A stretch of DNA of 64,000 nucleotides from a candidate division KSB1 bacterium (GTDB lineage Bacteria > Zhuqueibacterota > Zhuqueibacteria > Residuimicrobiales > Krinioviventaceae). Below the pieces are notes generated by a model. That model had not been told where the DNA came from. It saw only the letters and a list, made by a program, of their open reading frames with translations, and did no database searches. Both the position numbers and the translations under genes were made by a program. The stretch covers positions 62,001 through 126,000 of the forward strand of contig JAXHMJ010000005.1 in NCBI GenBank assembly GCA_034521575.1, in the 5' to 3' direction. Below, piece by piece: positions 30,160-39,179 of the stretch; positions within the stretch are counted from its first letter, which is position 1; every line of letters starts with the position of its first letter.

Positions 30160-31245
30160 TTGAATATTTGTGGTATAGACATAAAAAACCCAACTGCACT
30201 GGCTCCACTGGCCGGTTGGTCTGACCCTCCGTTTCGCAGATTGTGCCGAACATTTGGTGCGGGACTCCTTTGCACTGAAATGATCAGCGCAGATGGTACG
30301 ATCAGACATCAGGCCAAAACACTGGCTCTTGCCGAATTTTTCCAATCAGAAGGTCCGGTTTCTGTTCAGCTATTCGGAGCCGAACCAGATATTATAGCTG
30401 ATGCGGTTCAAATTATTGCGGAAAAACAACCTGATTTTATCGATTTGAATTTTGGCTGTCCGGCCAAAAAAATCATAAAACGCGGAGCCGGTTCCGCTCT
30501 GTTACGGGATCTGCCGCGTCTCACGGCAATAGCACGCGCTGCGGTTAGCGCCACATCTATTCCGGTGACGGCAAAAATCCGCAGCGGCTGGGATCATCAG
30601 TCCATTATCGCAGTTGAAGCCGCGCGGCGCCTGCAGGATACCGGCATTGCTGCAATCGCACTGCATCCCAGAACCCAGACCATGGGGTTCACGGGACACT
30701 CGGACTGGAATTTAATTGCCAAAGTCAAACAGGCTGTGCAGATCCCGGTCTTTGGTAACGGAGATATCCACACCGGTCAGGACGCCCGTGATATGTTTGA
30801 TCAGACCGGCTGCGATATGGTTATGATCGGACGCGCCGCCATGGGCAATCCCTGGATTTTCCCGCAAATTCATACAGCGCTCAACGCTCATACAATTCCG
30901 GAGCATCCCTCCTTCGCTGAACGTCTTGACATCTGTCTGCAGCACCTTGATTATGCAGTGGACTGGTACGGTGCTGACCGTGCCATACTGAAAATGCGCA
31001 AACAGCTGTCTCAGTATCTGAAAGGCTTGCCGGATAGTTCGAAAACAAGACGACAACTTTTTAACACAACGGAACTTGATGATGTAAAACGCATCTTGAT
31101 CGAAATGAAAAAGCAACTGCAGCAAGATACAGAAATTAAATATGTCAATAAAAACAGCTTGAATGAGCCAGATGACACAAATCCGACAAAATGGAGGAGC
31201 TATGAAACCCAAGCACGTTGTCATTATGGGAGCAGCAGGACGTGA
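30160..31245 (+). CDS. dus: tRNA-dihydrouridine synthase (DusB-like)
   Basis: FMN enzyme that reduces uridines in tRNA. Motifs seen are ALAPLAGWSDPPFRRLCR near residue 15, DLNFGCPAKKIIKRGAGSAL (catalytic Cys), ALHPRTQTMGFTGHSDW and VFGNGDIHTG with MIGRAAMGNPWIF. The only usable start aligned with the family N terminus is TTG 30160; an in-frame stop precedes it and no ribosome site is visible. The last about 14 codons overlap the next gene and its ribosome site. It opens the dus-GTPase-korDABC cluster. Confidence 0.88.
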   Translation: MNICGIDIKNPTALAPLAGWSDPPFRRLCRTFGAGLLCTEMISADGTIRHQAKTLALAEFFQSEGPVSVQLFGAEPDIIADAVQIIAEKQPDFIDLNFGCPAKKIIKRGAGSALLRDLPRLTAIARAAVSATSIPVTAKIRSGWDHQSIIAVEAARRLQDTGIAAIALHPRTQTMGFTGHSDWNLIAKVKQAVQIPVFGNGDIHTGQDARDMFDQTGCDMVMIGRAAMGNPWIFPQIHTALNAHTIPEHPSFAERLDICLQHLDYAVDWYGADRAILKMRKQLSQYLKGLPDSSKTRRQLFNTTELDDVKRILIEMKKQLQQDTEIKYVNKNSLNEPDDTNPTKWRSYETQARCHYGSSRT

Positions 31246-32512
31246 TTTTCACAATTTCAACACATTTTTCAGAGGCAATGATGAGTATAATGTCGTCGCC
31301 TTTACAGCGACACAAATCCCCAACATCGAAGGCCGGCGATATCCGGCGGAATTGGCTGGCGGCTTGTATCCTGAGGGCATCCCTATTGTTCCCGAAGACG
31401 AACTGGGTAATCTGATCACATCCCAGCAGGTGGATGAGGTATTTTTTTCTTATAGTGACGTGCCGCACGAATATGTTATGCACAAGGCCTCGGAGGTGAA
31501 TGCACTGGGGGCCACGTTTTCTCTTCTGGGCCCGCGTCACAGCATGTTGAAATCCAAGGTTCCGGTGGTGGCTGTGTGCGCTGTCCGAACCGGCTGCGGA
31601 AAAAGCCAGACCACACGCCGGGTGGCTGAAATTCTTAAACAAAGAGGCAAAAAAATTGTCGCCATTCGTCATCCCATGCCGTATGGAGACTTGACCGCCC
31701 AAAAAGCACAGCGGTTTGAAACGCTGGATGATTTGGTCGCTCATAACTGCACCATTGAAGAAATGGAAGAATATGAACCGCATATCGATCGCGGATCCAT
31801 TGTCTACGCAGGGGTGGATTATGAAGCGATTCTGCGCCAGGCGGAACAGGAAGCGGATGTCATTCTCTGGGACGGCGGCAATAACGACACCTCTTTTTAC
31901 AAACCGGATGTGTTGATCACCGTCGTGGATCCTCTGCGTCCGGGACATGAAACCAGCTACTATCCCGGTGAAACCAATCTGAGAACCGCTGATATTATCG
32001 TCATCAACAAAGAAGAAACCGCGCAAATCGAAGACATTGAAAGTGTACGCAGAAATATTGAACGATTGAATCCCGGCGCTGTGGTGGTCGATGCAGCCTC
32101 GCCGATATCCGTTGATTCTCCTGAATGGGTCAAAGGCAAACGGGTCCTGGTGGTTGAAGATGGTCCGACTTTGACGCATGGCGAAATGAAATTCGGAGCC
32201 GGTATCATGGCAGCGCGGAAACTGGGGGCGGCGGAAATTGTGGATCCGCGGCCATTTCTGCGCGGGACCTTGACGGAAACATTTCAAAAATATCCGAAAA
32301 TCGGCACACTTTTACCTGCGATGGGATACGGCAAAAAGCAGATGAAAGATCTGGAAGCCACGATCAATCACACCGATTGCGATGCTGTGATTATAGGAAC
32401 GCCAATCGATTTGAGACGTATCATCAATATTAAAAAGAAAAGTGTGCGGGTTACCTATGATCTGCAGGAAATCGGAAAACCCGATTTGACTGAACTCTTG
32501 CAGTCGATCTAA
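31202..32512 (+). CDS. Cyclic 2,3-diphosphoglycerate synthetase-like GTPase
   Basis: 436 residues. ATG 31202 follows GGAGG (MKPKHVVIMGAAGRDFHNFN). It has an N-terminal Rossmann-like domain and a P-loop domain with CAVRTGCGKSQTTRRVAEIL near residue 130, DVILWDGGNNDTSFYKPD and the base-specificity-like VINKEE. The family (COG2403) includes the archaeal cyclic 2,3-diphosphoglycerate synthetase; most bacterial members are uncharacterised. It lies between dus and four genes of a ferredoxin-dependent oxidoreductase, all in one direction with short gaps, which hints at a role linked to 2-oxoacid or acyl-CoA metabolism. The exact reaction is unknown. Confidence 0.78.
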   Translation: MKPKHVVIMGAAGRDFHNFNTFFRGNDEYNVVAFTATQIPNIEGRRYPAELAGGLYPEGIPIVPEDELGNLITSQQVDEVFFSYSDVPHEYVMHKASEVNALGATFSLLGPRHSMLKSKVPVVAVCAVRTGCGKSQTTRRVAEILKQRGKKIVAIRHPMPYGDLTAQKAQRFETLDDLVAHNCTIEEMEEYEPHIDRGSIVYAGVDYEAILRQAEQEADVILWDGGNNDTSFYKPDVLITVVDPLRPGHETSYYPGETNLRTADIIVINKEETAQIEDIESVRRNIERLNPGAVVVDAASPISVDSPEWVKGKRVLVVEDGPTLTHGEMKFGAGIMAARKLGAAEIVDPRPFLRGTLTETFQKYPKIGTLLPAMGYGKKQMKDLEATINHTDCDAVIIGTPIDLRRIINIKKKSVRVTYDLQEIGKPDLTELLQSI

Positions 32513-32546
32513 TCCCGTATGCTGTCTTTCAGACCCGAGGATGCTT

Positions 32547-32765
32547 ATGAAAAAAGTAAAGCGCATAGAAATCAAGGAATCATGGTGCAAAGGCTGTGAA
32601 ATTTGTGTGGCATTCTGCCCCACAAATGTTCTGGCTATGGAAAACGGCAAAGCCGTTGTTAAAGACCTGGACAAATGCACGGCCTGTATGATGTGCGAAC
32701 TGCGATGCCCGGATTTTGCGATCAGCGTTATAACAGAGGCAGAAAAAACAGCGGTGAATTCCTGA
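32547..32765 (+). CDS. korD: 2-oxoacid:ferredoxin oxidoreductase delta subunit (2x4Fe-4S ferredoxin)
   Basis: 72 residues with two C-x2-C-x2-C-x3-C-P motifs (CKGCEICVAFCP and CTACMMCELRCP), each binding a 4Fe-4S cluster. ATG 32547 is eight bases after GAGG. It is the electron-carrying subunit of the complex encoded by the next three genes, one base from korA. Confidence 0.9.
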   Translation: MKKVKRIEIKESWCKGCEICVAFCPTNVLAMENGKAVVKDLDKCTACMMCELRCPDFAISVITEAEKTAVNS

Positions 32766-32766
32766 T

Positions 32767-33906
32767 ATGAATACAAACACGCGAGTGCTCACAGGTAACG
32801 AAGCCTGTGCCGAAGGCGCCATGGCGGCGGGCATGCGGTTTTATGCCGGCTACCCCATTACCCCGTCTTCGGAGATTGCCGAAGTTTTGTCCGGCTTGCT
32901 GCCCAAGGCAGGCGGGGTCTTTATCCAGATGGAGGACGAAATTTCATCCATGGCCGCCATTATCGGCGCCTCCTTGACCGGCACGAAATCCATGACAGCC
33001 ACATCCGGTCCGGGGTTCTCGCTGATGCAGGAGAACATTGGATATGCGGTTATGGCCGAAGTTCCGTGTGTGATTGTGGATGTGATGCGCGGCGGACCCA
33101 GCACGGGATTGCCCACCAATTCATCCCAGGGCGATATCATGCAGGCCGCCTGGGGTACGCACGGCGATCATCCCATTATTGCATTAGCCCCCTCCAGTGT
33201 ACGTGAAGCATTTGATCAGACCATAGAAGCATTTAATCTGTCCGAGCGTTACCGGACCCCCGTCATCCTGCTGATGGATGAAATTATTGCCCATCTGAAT
33301 GAAAAAGTGCGGATGCCGGCGCCGGATGATTATGCTGTGATCAACCGGGTCAAACCCAACGGCCCGGGGGAGGATTATCTGCCCTACGCATTCACGGATA
33401 CGGATGTGCCGCCTATGGCTGACTTTGGCTCCGGTTACCGTTTTCATGTCACCGGCCTGACACACGATCCGACCGGTTTTCCGTCCACCAGCCATGACAA
33501 TGTACAGGCTTTGTATGAACGGTTTGACCGAAAAATCAACGGACGCCGGGATGAAATTGTCTCTGCGGAATACTTTTACATGCAGGACGCGGAAGTGGTT
33601 GTCATTGCCTACGGATCCGTGGCCCGTTCGGTCCGACATGTGGTGAAAACCGGCCGCGTTCAAGGAAAGAAAATCGGGATGCTGCGATTAAAAAGCATTT
33701 GGCCGTTTGCCGACAAGCTTGTCAGCGACGCCACCTGCAACGCGCGCGCCGTTCTGGTTCCGGAAATGAATATGGGACAGATTGTCCGTCAAGTGCGGGC
33801 TGTGGTACACGGCGTGCCTGTATTTGCTTTTAACAAAATAAACGGTGCGCCCATTACTCCGCAGGACCTTGAGAAAGAGATCGGAGAAATCTATGATCAA
33901 TTATGA
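32767..33906 (+). CDS. korA: 2-oxoacid:acceptor oxidoreductase alpha subunit
   Basis: 379 residues. NEACAEGAMAAGMRFYAGYP and ITPSSEIAEVL at the N terminus are typical of KorA. These are followed by EDEISSMAAIIGASLTGTKS, SGPGFSLMQENIGYAVMAEV and RGGPSTGLPTNSSQGDIMQA. The order D-A-B-C and separate alpha and gamma subunits match 2-oxoglutarate or 2-oxoacid:ferredoxin oxidoreductase, which cleaves a 2-oxoacid with CoA to acyl-CoA, CO2 and reduced ferredoxin, or runs in reverse. The exact 2-oxoacid cannot be told from sequence. It overlaps korB by 14 bases. Confidence 0.92.
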   Translation: MNTNTRVLTGNEACAEGAMAAGMRFYAGYPITPSSEIAEVLSGLLPKAGGVFIQMEDEISSMAAIIGASLTGTKSMTATSGPGFSLMQENIGYAVMAEVPCVIVDVMRGGPSTGLPTNSSQGDIMQAAWGTHGDHPIIALAPSSVREAFDQTIEAFNLSERYRTPVILLMDEIIAHLNEKVRMPAPDDYAVINRVKPNGPGEDYLPYAFTDTDVPPMADFGSGYRFHVTGLTHDPTGFPSTSHDNVQALYERFDRKINGRRDEIVSAEYFYMQDAEVVVIAYGSVARSVRHVVKTGRVQGKKIGMLRLKSIWPFADKLVSDATCNARAVLVPEMNMGQIVRQVRAVVHGVPVFAFNKINGAPITPQDLEKEIGEIYDQL

Positions 33907-34711
33907 ACAATATCTGCGCACTGAAAAGCTGCCGCTTATCTGGTGTCCGGGATGCGGACACGGGATCGTCATGAAAGCGCTGCTGCGCGCCGTGCATGAA
34001 GCTCAGCTGGACAAGGACAAAGTATGCATGGTATCCGGCATCGGATGTTCCAGCCGGCTGACCGGTTACGTGGACTTTAACACACTGCATACGACGCATG
34101 GACGAGCCATTGCGTTTGCAACCGGGATCAAAATGGCAAGGCCGGAGATGCACGTGATTGTCATAACCGGTGACGGCGACGCCAGCTCTATCGGCGGCAA
34201 TCATCTGATTCATGCCGCCCGACGCAATATTGACCTGACCGTCGTTTTATTCAACAACCAGATCTACGGCATGACCGGCGGACAGGTCTCTCCGACAACG
34301 CCGTATAACGCGTACGCCAGCACGGCTCCGTACGGCAGTTTCGAAAACAATTTTGATATTCCTCAACTGGTTGAGGCGGCCGGCGCCTCATTTGTGGCGC
34401 GCGGTACCGCCTATCATGCGATGCCGCTTACAAACTATATTGTAAAGGCCATAGACCGCAAAGGTTTTTCACTGGTTGAAGCCCTGTCCCCCTGCCCGAC
34501 GACATTCGGACGCCGGAACAAACAGGGAGACGGTGTAAAGATGCTGCAGCGGCAAAAAGATCACACTATTTCTCAACGTAAAGCTGAATCCATGCCGGAT
34601 TCAGAGCTGAATGATAAAATAATCACCGGAATCTTTGTAGATATTCAAAAACCTGAATGCCGGGAAGAATATCAAAAACTTATCGACCACAAAAAAGGGA
34701 AAGGAGCTTAA
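33893..34711 (+). CDS. korB: 2-oxoacid:acceptor oxidoreductase beta subunit (TPP-binding)
   Basis: 272 residues. WCPGCGHGIVMKALLRA holds cluster or structural cysteines; the thiamine diphosphate and Mg site is GDGDASSIGGNHLIHAARRN, followed by NNQIYGMTGGQVSPTTP. ATG 33893 lies inside the end of korA, after GGAG. The C-terminal 60 residues are the variable tail of the family. Works with the alpha, gamma and delta subunits. Confidence 0.92.
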   Translation: MINYEQYLRTEKLPLIWCPGCGHGIVMKALLRAVHEAQLDKDKVCMVSGIGCSSRLTGYVDFNTLHTTHGRAIAFATGIKMARPEMHVIVITGDGDASSIGGNHLIHAARRNIDLTVVLFNNQIYGMTGGQVSPTTPYNAYASTAPYGSFENNFDIPQLVEAAGASFVARGTAYHAMPLTNYIVKAIDRKGFSLVEALSPCPTTFGRRNKQGDGVKMLQRQKDHTISQRKAESMPDSELNDKIITGIFVDIQKPECREEYQKLIDHKKGKGA

Positions 34712-34713
34712 TT

Positions 34714-35256
34714 GTGAGCTTTAGATACGAAGTCCGCCTGAGCGGAGAAGGTGGGCAGGGATTAATGCTGGCGGGCAAGATTCTCGCAGAAGCAGCTGCA
34801 ATCTATGACGATCTGAACGCCACGCAAAGTCAGTCTTATGGACCGGAAGCACGCGGCGGCGCCAGCCGTTCTGAAGTCATTATTTCCGACAAAGATATAG
34901 ATTACCCCAAAGCCGTTGAAATCGATCTGTTTCTCGCGTTAACCCAGGAATCTGTTGACCGTTATATTGATGACCTTAAAGCTGACGGGATTCTGGTCGT
35001 GGATCAGGATACGGTGAAAAATATTCCCAAAGGCTCGTTCAAACTCATCAAAGCTCCCATCATTGAAACGGCACGAAAAGAACTCGGGCGCAGTATTGTG
35101 GCCAACATCGTCGCTCTGGGAATTATTGCAGGTATCATCGATGTTGTCTCGGTTGAGGCACTCGGCAACGCAATCCGGGCGCGGGTACCCAAAGGAACAG
35201 AGGAAATGAATTTAAAGGCTTTTCATTTAGGCCTGGAACACGCAAAGAACCTGTGA
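34714..35256 (+). CDS. korC: 2-oxoacid:acceptor oxidoreductase gamma subunit
   Basis: 180 residues, GTG start at 34714 behind AAAGGAG. The family motif GEGGQGLMLAGKILAEAA is at residue 10, and QSQSYGPEARGGASRSEVII follows. It completes the four-subunit complex. After its stop about 170 AT-rich bases lead to the yceD promoter, without another gene. Confidence 0.92.
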   Translation: MSFRYEVRLSGEGGQGLMLAGKILAEAAAIYDDLNATQSQSYGPEARGGASRSEVIISDKDIDYPKAVEIDLFLALTQESVDRYIDDLKADGILVVDQDTVKNIPKGSFKLIKAPIIETARKELGRSIVANIVALGIIAGIIDVVSVEALGNAIRARVPKGTEEMNLKAFHLGLEHAKNL

Positions 35257-35375
35257 GTTAAAAACGTGCAATATACACGTCTGACTTGAATCGATAAGCA
35301 ACACAGAACTTGCGCTCTTTAGCCAAAGAGTTCTGATGTGCTATGAACAAGATTCATAAATTCGGCATTTTTATC

Positions 35376-35404
35376 TTGACTATTAGTACTTTAATTGCTA
35401 ACTT
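35376..35404 (+). promoter_or_regulatory. Promoter of the yceD-rpmF-plsX-fab operon
   Basis: TTGACT (35376-35381), a 17-base spacer and TAACTT (35399-35404) put a start near 35411, 22 bases before ATG 35433. Confidence 0.55.
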
Positions 35405-35432
35405 TTAATTTGGCCTTTGGAGAAAATGAATT

Positions 35433-35937
35433 ATGCTCAATTTTGATATTTCTAATCTCAATGAAGGTCTGTCTGTAAGAAATGTAGACATTTTACCCAG
35501 GACTGTTGATCTTGGCGATACTTTTGAATTTCAGGACGAAATTCAACTGCATTACAGAGATCAACAAAGTTGGGCATGAGATTTTTGTAAAAGCAACATT
35601 TAAAACCCGGTGTACTCTGGAATGTGACAGATGCCTGACGCACTTTAGCTTTGACATTGAACAAACCATTGATTTGGTGCTGACCAGCGATGAACACATA
35701 CTGGATAAAGAGGAAGAAGATATATACATGATTACAGAGAGCAAGACAACAGTAGATATTACAGAATCCATCAGACAAAATCTATTATTGTCACTGCCGG
35801 TCAAGCAGGTATGTTCTTCGAATTGTAAGGGGCTTTGCCCCCAATGTGGTCAAAACCTCAATGTAAACACATGCAATTGCACACATGAGACCATAGACCC
35901 TCGCTGGGAAGTTTTGAAACAAGTAAAATTTAAATAG
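35433..35937 (+). CDS. DUF177/YceD family protein (one frameshift)
   Basis: Start ATG 35433 gives MLNFDISNLNEGLSVRNVDI. After a one-base shift between about 35540 and 35565 the frame continues INKVGHEIFVKATFKTRCTL and ECDRCLTHFSFDIEQ, with a second cysteine pair CSSNCKGLCPQCGQNLN near the end. These cysteines are typical of the family, linked to 23S rRNA metabolism and ribosome assembly and nearly always encoded before rpmF, as here. Intact length would be about 168 residues. Confidence 0.8.
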
Positions 35938-35954
35938 ATAAACAGAGGATAAAA

Positions 35955-36137
35955 ATGGCACTACCCAAACGAAGACAATCAAGATCAAGACAAGGAAATC
36001 GACGTTCCCAATGGAAAGGAAAAACACCAACGGTTGTTGAATGCCAAAACTGCCATCAGCCGACACTGCCGCATCGGGCCTGTCCGAACTGCGGTTATTA
36101 CAAAGGCAGATCTGTATTTCTTCCGAGAGAATCTTAA
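35955..36137 (+). CDS. rpmF: 50S ribosomal protein L32
   Basis: 60 residues: basic N terminus (MALPKRRQSRSRQGNRRSQW) and a zinc ribbon C-x2-C...C-x2-C (CQNC and CPNC), ending GYYKGRSV. Intact zinc-type L32. Position between yceD and plsX is the classical order. Confidence 0.95.
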   Translation: MALPKRRQSRSRQGNRRSQWKGKTPTVVECQNCHQPTLPHRACPNCGYYKGRSVFLPRES

Positions 36138-36193
36138 TCCCTCCAAAAAGAATTGATATTACAAGCATTCATATATTTATACCGGAGTAAACG

Positions 36194-37210
36194 TTGATTA
36201 AAATTGCCTTAGATGCGATGGGAGGAGATAACGCGCCGCATGATGTGGTGCATGGCGGAATTGAAGCCGCCCGTTCTTCAAAGGATCAGTTTAAAGTGGT
36301 TTTTGTCGGCGACGTCGATAGAATAAAAGAAGAAGTGGGTCGGCATTTTCATACCCAGAATCTTCCCATTTCGTTTCAGGCTGCATCTCAAGTGGTATCG
36401 ATGCATGAACAGCCGTCTACTGCTCTGAAACAGAAACCCGATTCTTCTATAGCAGTCGGCATTCAACTGCACGCGGACGATCAGGTACAGGGATTTGTCA
36501 GTGCCGGGAATACCGGAGCTGTCATGGCCAAGGCGCTGTTTGGTCTAAAACGTCTTCAGGGAATCCGGAGACCGGCCATCGGCTCCATGCTGCCGACAGA
36601 AAATGGAACGTCCACTCTGTTAATCGATGCCGGCGCCAATCTCGACAGCCGGCCCGAGGATCTGTTTCAATCAGCCATTATGGGAAGCATTTACTATAGC
36701 CGTCTGTACGATATCGAATCACCGTCCGTCGGTCTGTTGAGTGTCGGACGTGAGGCGTCCAAAGGCAAAAAACTGGTATTGCGAGCGCATGCTTTGCTCA
36801 AAAACAGCCACCTGAATTTTATCGGCAATATCGAAGGCAATGATATTCTGCATGGTGTATGTCAGGTGACGGTATGCGATGGATTTACCGGCAATATCGT
36901 ACTTAAAACGGCCGAAAGCCTGCACCCCCTGCTCAAAGTCAGCATCAAGCGCCTGATCCATCGGCAAATTTTTTCGCAAATCGGAGCCGCTCTCATGAAA
37001 CCGACATTCGACGGTATGCGAAAACTGTTTGATTATCAGGAATACGGCGGCGCTCCTTTGCTCGGTGTAAATGGATCCTGCATCATTGCACACGGGAAAT
37101 CCACACCGAGAGCGATACGCAACGCTATTCTGGCGGGTTACAAGATGATTAAAGAAAATGTCAATGAGCATATTCGCAGAGAGATATCAGCGAACGAAAA
37201 GAGTCAATAA
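36194..37210 (+). CDS. plsX: Phosphate acyltransferase PlsX
   Basis: 338 residues: MIKIALDAMGGDNAPHDVVH at the N terminus, GNTGAVMAKALFGL, IDAGANLDSRPEDLFQ and CDGFTGNIVLKTAE. It converts acyl-ACP to acyl phosphate for phospholipid synthesis. The start is TTG 36194 behind GGAG at good spacing. Followed by fabH in the same operon. Confidence 0.95.
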   Translation: MIKIALDAMGGDNAPHDVVHGGIEAARSSKDQFKVVFVGDVDRIKEEVGRHFHTQNLPISFQAASQVVSMHEQPSTALKQKPDSSIAVGIQLHADDQVQGFVSAGNTGAVMAKALFGLKRLQGIRRPAIGSMLPTENGTSTLLIDAGANLDSRPEDLFQSAIMGSIYYSRLYDIESPSVGLLSVGREASKGKKLVLRAHALLKNSHLNFIGNIEGNDILHGVCQVTVCDGFTGNIVLKTAESLHPLLKVSIKRLIHRQIFSQIGAALMKPTFDGMRKLFDYQEYGGAPLLGVNGSCIIAHGKSTPRAIRNAILAGYKMIKENVNEHIRREISANEKSQ

Positions 37211-37240
37211 AACGAGAGCACCGAAGCGAAAGGAAACTCT

Positions 37241-38230
37241 GTGACACAACCTATCCATTCCATGATAGCCGGAGCAGGAGTCGGAATTCCCAAAAACAGA
37301 TTAACCAATCATGACCTTGAAAAAATGGTGGATACCAGTGATGAATGGATCCGCACCAGAACCGGGATCGAAAACCGGTTCATTGCTGATAAAAATCAAA
37401 CCACCTCAGATTTGGCAACACAGGCAGCCCAAGAAGCCATAAAAGCAGCCGGCGTAACCGCAAAAGATATAGACACAATAATTATCGCTACGGTTACAGG
37501 TGATATCGGATTCCCTTCCACAGCGGTTCTGACTCAGAAAAATCTCGGCGCTGTAAATGCAGCGGCTTTTGATATAGCAGCGACGTGTTCCGGTTTCTTA
37601 TATGGTCTGGAACTCGGCGATTCACTGATTGGTATCGGAAGAGCCGAAACCGTACTGGTTATCGGCGCCGAAACGTTATCAAAGATTACAGACTATACAG
37701 ACCGCAACACCTGTGTTCTGTTCGGAGATGGTGCCGGTGCAGTGATACTGCGTCCATCCGACGGTAAACGCGGTATTTTGGGCACATTCACAAAAAGTGA
37801 CGGCCGACTGAATAAACTTTTGATTATGGAAGGGCTGGGCACCAAATATCCGCCGACCCATGAAAACGTAGATAAAAAACTTCATTACATCACCATGCAG
37901 GGACGCGAGGTGTTTAAACATGCCGTGACCTGTATGGGCGATGCCGCTGAATACATTCTCGAAAAATCAGGATTGACCAGTGATCAAGTCGATTTGCTGA
38001 TCTCACATCAGGCAAACAAGCGCATCATCGATGCGACCGCCAAACGGATCAATCTGCCTCCGGAGCGTGTCTTCGTCAATGTTCATAAATACGGGAATAC
38101 GTCCGCCGCATCAATCCCCATTTCAATATACGAGGCCTTGCAGGAAGGACGACTCAAAGAGGGCAGTCTGGCTGTACTCGCTGCATTTGGCGGCGGTTTC
38201 ACCTGGGCCAGCTGTGCCATCCGGATATAG
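37241..38230 (+). CDS. fabH: 3-oxoacyl-ACP synthase III FabH
   Basis: 329 residues, GTG start after AAAGGAAA. It condenses acetyl-CoA with malonyl-ACP to start fatty acid synthesis. Catalytic Cys in AATCSGFLYGLELG, His in LLISHQANKRII and Asn in NVHKYGNTSAAS are all present. TSDEWIRTRTGIENR near residue 32 is typical. Confidence 0.96.
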   Translation: MTQPIHSMIAGAGVGIPKNRLTNHDLEKMVDTSDEWIRTRTGIENRFIADKNQTTSDLATQAAQEAIKAAGVTAKDIDTIIIATVTGDIGFPSTAVLTQKNLGAVNAAAFDIAATCSGFLYGLELGDSLIGIGRAETVLVIGAETLSKITDYTDRNTCVLFGDGAGAVILRPSDGKRGILGTFTKSDGRLNKLLIMEGLGTKYPPTHENVDKKLHYITMQGREVFKHAVTCMGDAAEYILEKSGLTSDQVDLLISHQANKRIIDATAKRINLPPERVFVNVHKYGNTSAASIPISIYEALQEGRLKEGSLAVLAAFGGGFTWASCAIRI

Positions 38231-38240
38231 AGGATAATTT

Positions 38241-39179
38241 ATGACTTTAGCTGAAAATAATTATTTTTTATTTCCAGGTCAGGGCTCTCAATTTGCCGGG
38301 ATGGGCAAGGATCTTTATGATTTCTTTGATGTGGCCCGCAGTATGTATGAACAAGCGAATCATATTCTCGGCTTTAAATTGACTGAACTGTGTTTTAACG
38401 GCTCGGATGAAGATTTAAAGAGTACGGATATCACACAGCCGGCTATTTTCACTCACAGCCTGATCGTGTTCACTTTGCTCAAACAGCACGGCATCTCTCC
38501 CACGGCGGTGGCCGGCCACAGTCTGGGCGAATATTCCGCCTGTGCTGCTGCCGGTGTATTTGATTTTCAAACCGGATTGGGCCTGGTTCGTGAGCGCAGC
38601 CTGCTGATGAAAAACAGTAACACGGAAACCGGTTCTATGGCCGCTATCATTGGACTGCCGATTGGTACCGTTGAATCCATCTGCAAACAGGTTTCAGGCG
38701 ACGGATATGCCGGAGTCGCTAATTACAATTCACCCGAGCAGGTAGTCATCACAGGCAACGCCGGGAACATTGAACAGGCTTGCGAACAAGCTCTGGCGCT
38801 GGACGCAAAACGCGTCATTCCGCTGCAGGTCAGCGGCGCCTTTCACTCCCCGTTAATGCAGCCGGCTGCTGAAAAGTTTATCCACATCCTGAAAAACACA
38901 TCCTTTCAGGATGCGCAACTACCGGTCTACAGCAATGTTACCGCGGATGCTTCTACTGACAAGGACGAAATGAAGAACCGATTGCAGCATCAACTGACTC
39001 ACCCGGTTTTGTGGACGCAAACCATAGAAAATATGATAGCAAACGGAGCGGATGCGTTTTATGAAATCGGCCCTGGCAAAGTGCTCAGCGGACTTTTACG
39101 CCGGATTAATAGAAAATACAAGGCCGTACCAATAGGAACAGCTGAACACGTATCAAAACACGCGGGAGATTCAAATTGA
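38241..39179 (+). CDS. fabD: Malonyl-CoA:ACP transacylase FabD
   Basis: 312 residues. FLFPGQGSQFAGMGKDLYD at the N terminus, active-site Ser in AVAGHSLGEYSACAAAG and His in SGAFHSPLMQPA. It loads malonyl groups onto the acyl carrier protein encoded two genes later. The stop overlaps the fabG start. Confidence 0.95.
   Translation: MTLAENNYFLFPGQGSQFAGMGKDLYDFFDVARSMYEQANHILGFKLTELCFNGSDEDLKSTDITQPAIFTHSLIVFTLLKQHGISPTAVAGHSLGEYSACAAAGVFDFQTGLGLVRERSLLMKNSNTETGSMAAIIGLPIGTVESICKQVSGDGYAGVANYNSPEQVVITGNAGNIEQACEQALALDAKRVIPLQVSGAFHSPLMQPAAEKFIHILKNTSFQDAQLPVYSNVTADASTDKDEMKNRLQHQLTHPVLWTQTIENMIANGADAFYEIGPGKVLSGLLRRINRKYKAVPIGTAEHVSKHAGDSN

Noticed and set aside
31145-32287. Minus-strand open frame of 380 codons opposite the GTPase gene
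   Set aside because: It is antisense to a strong P-loop protein, rich in His, Phe and Ile as expected of shadow frames, and lacks a ribosome site.
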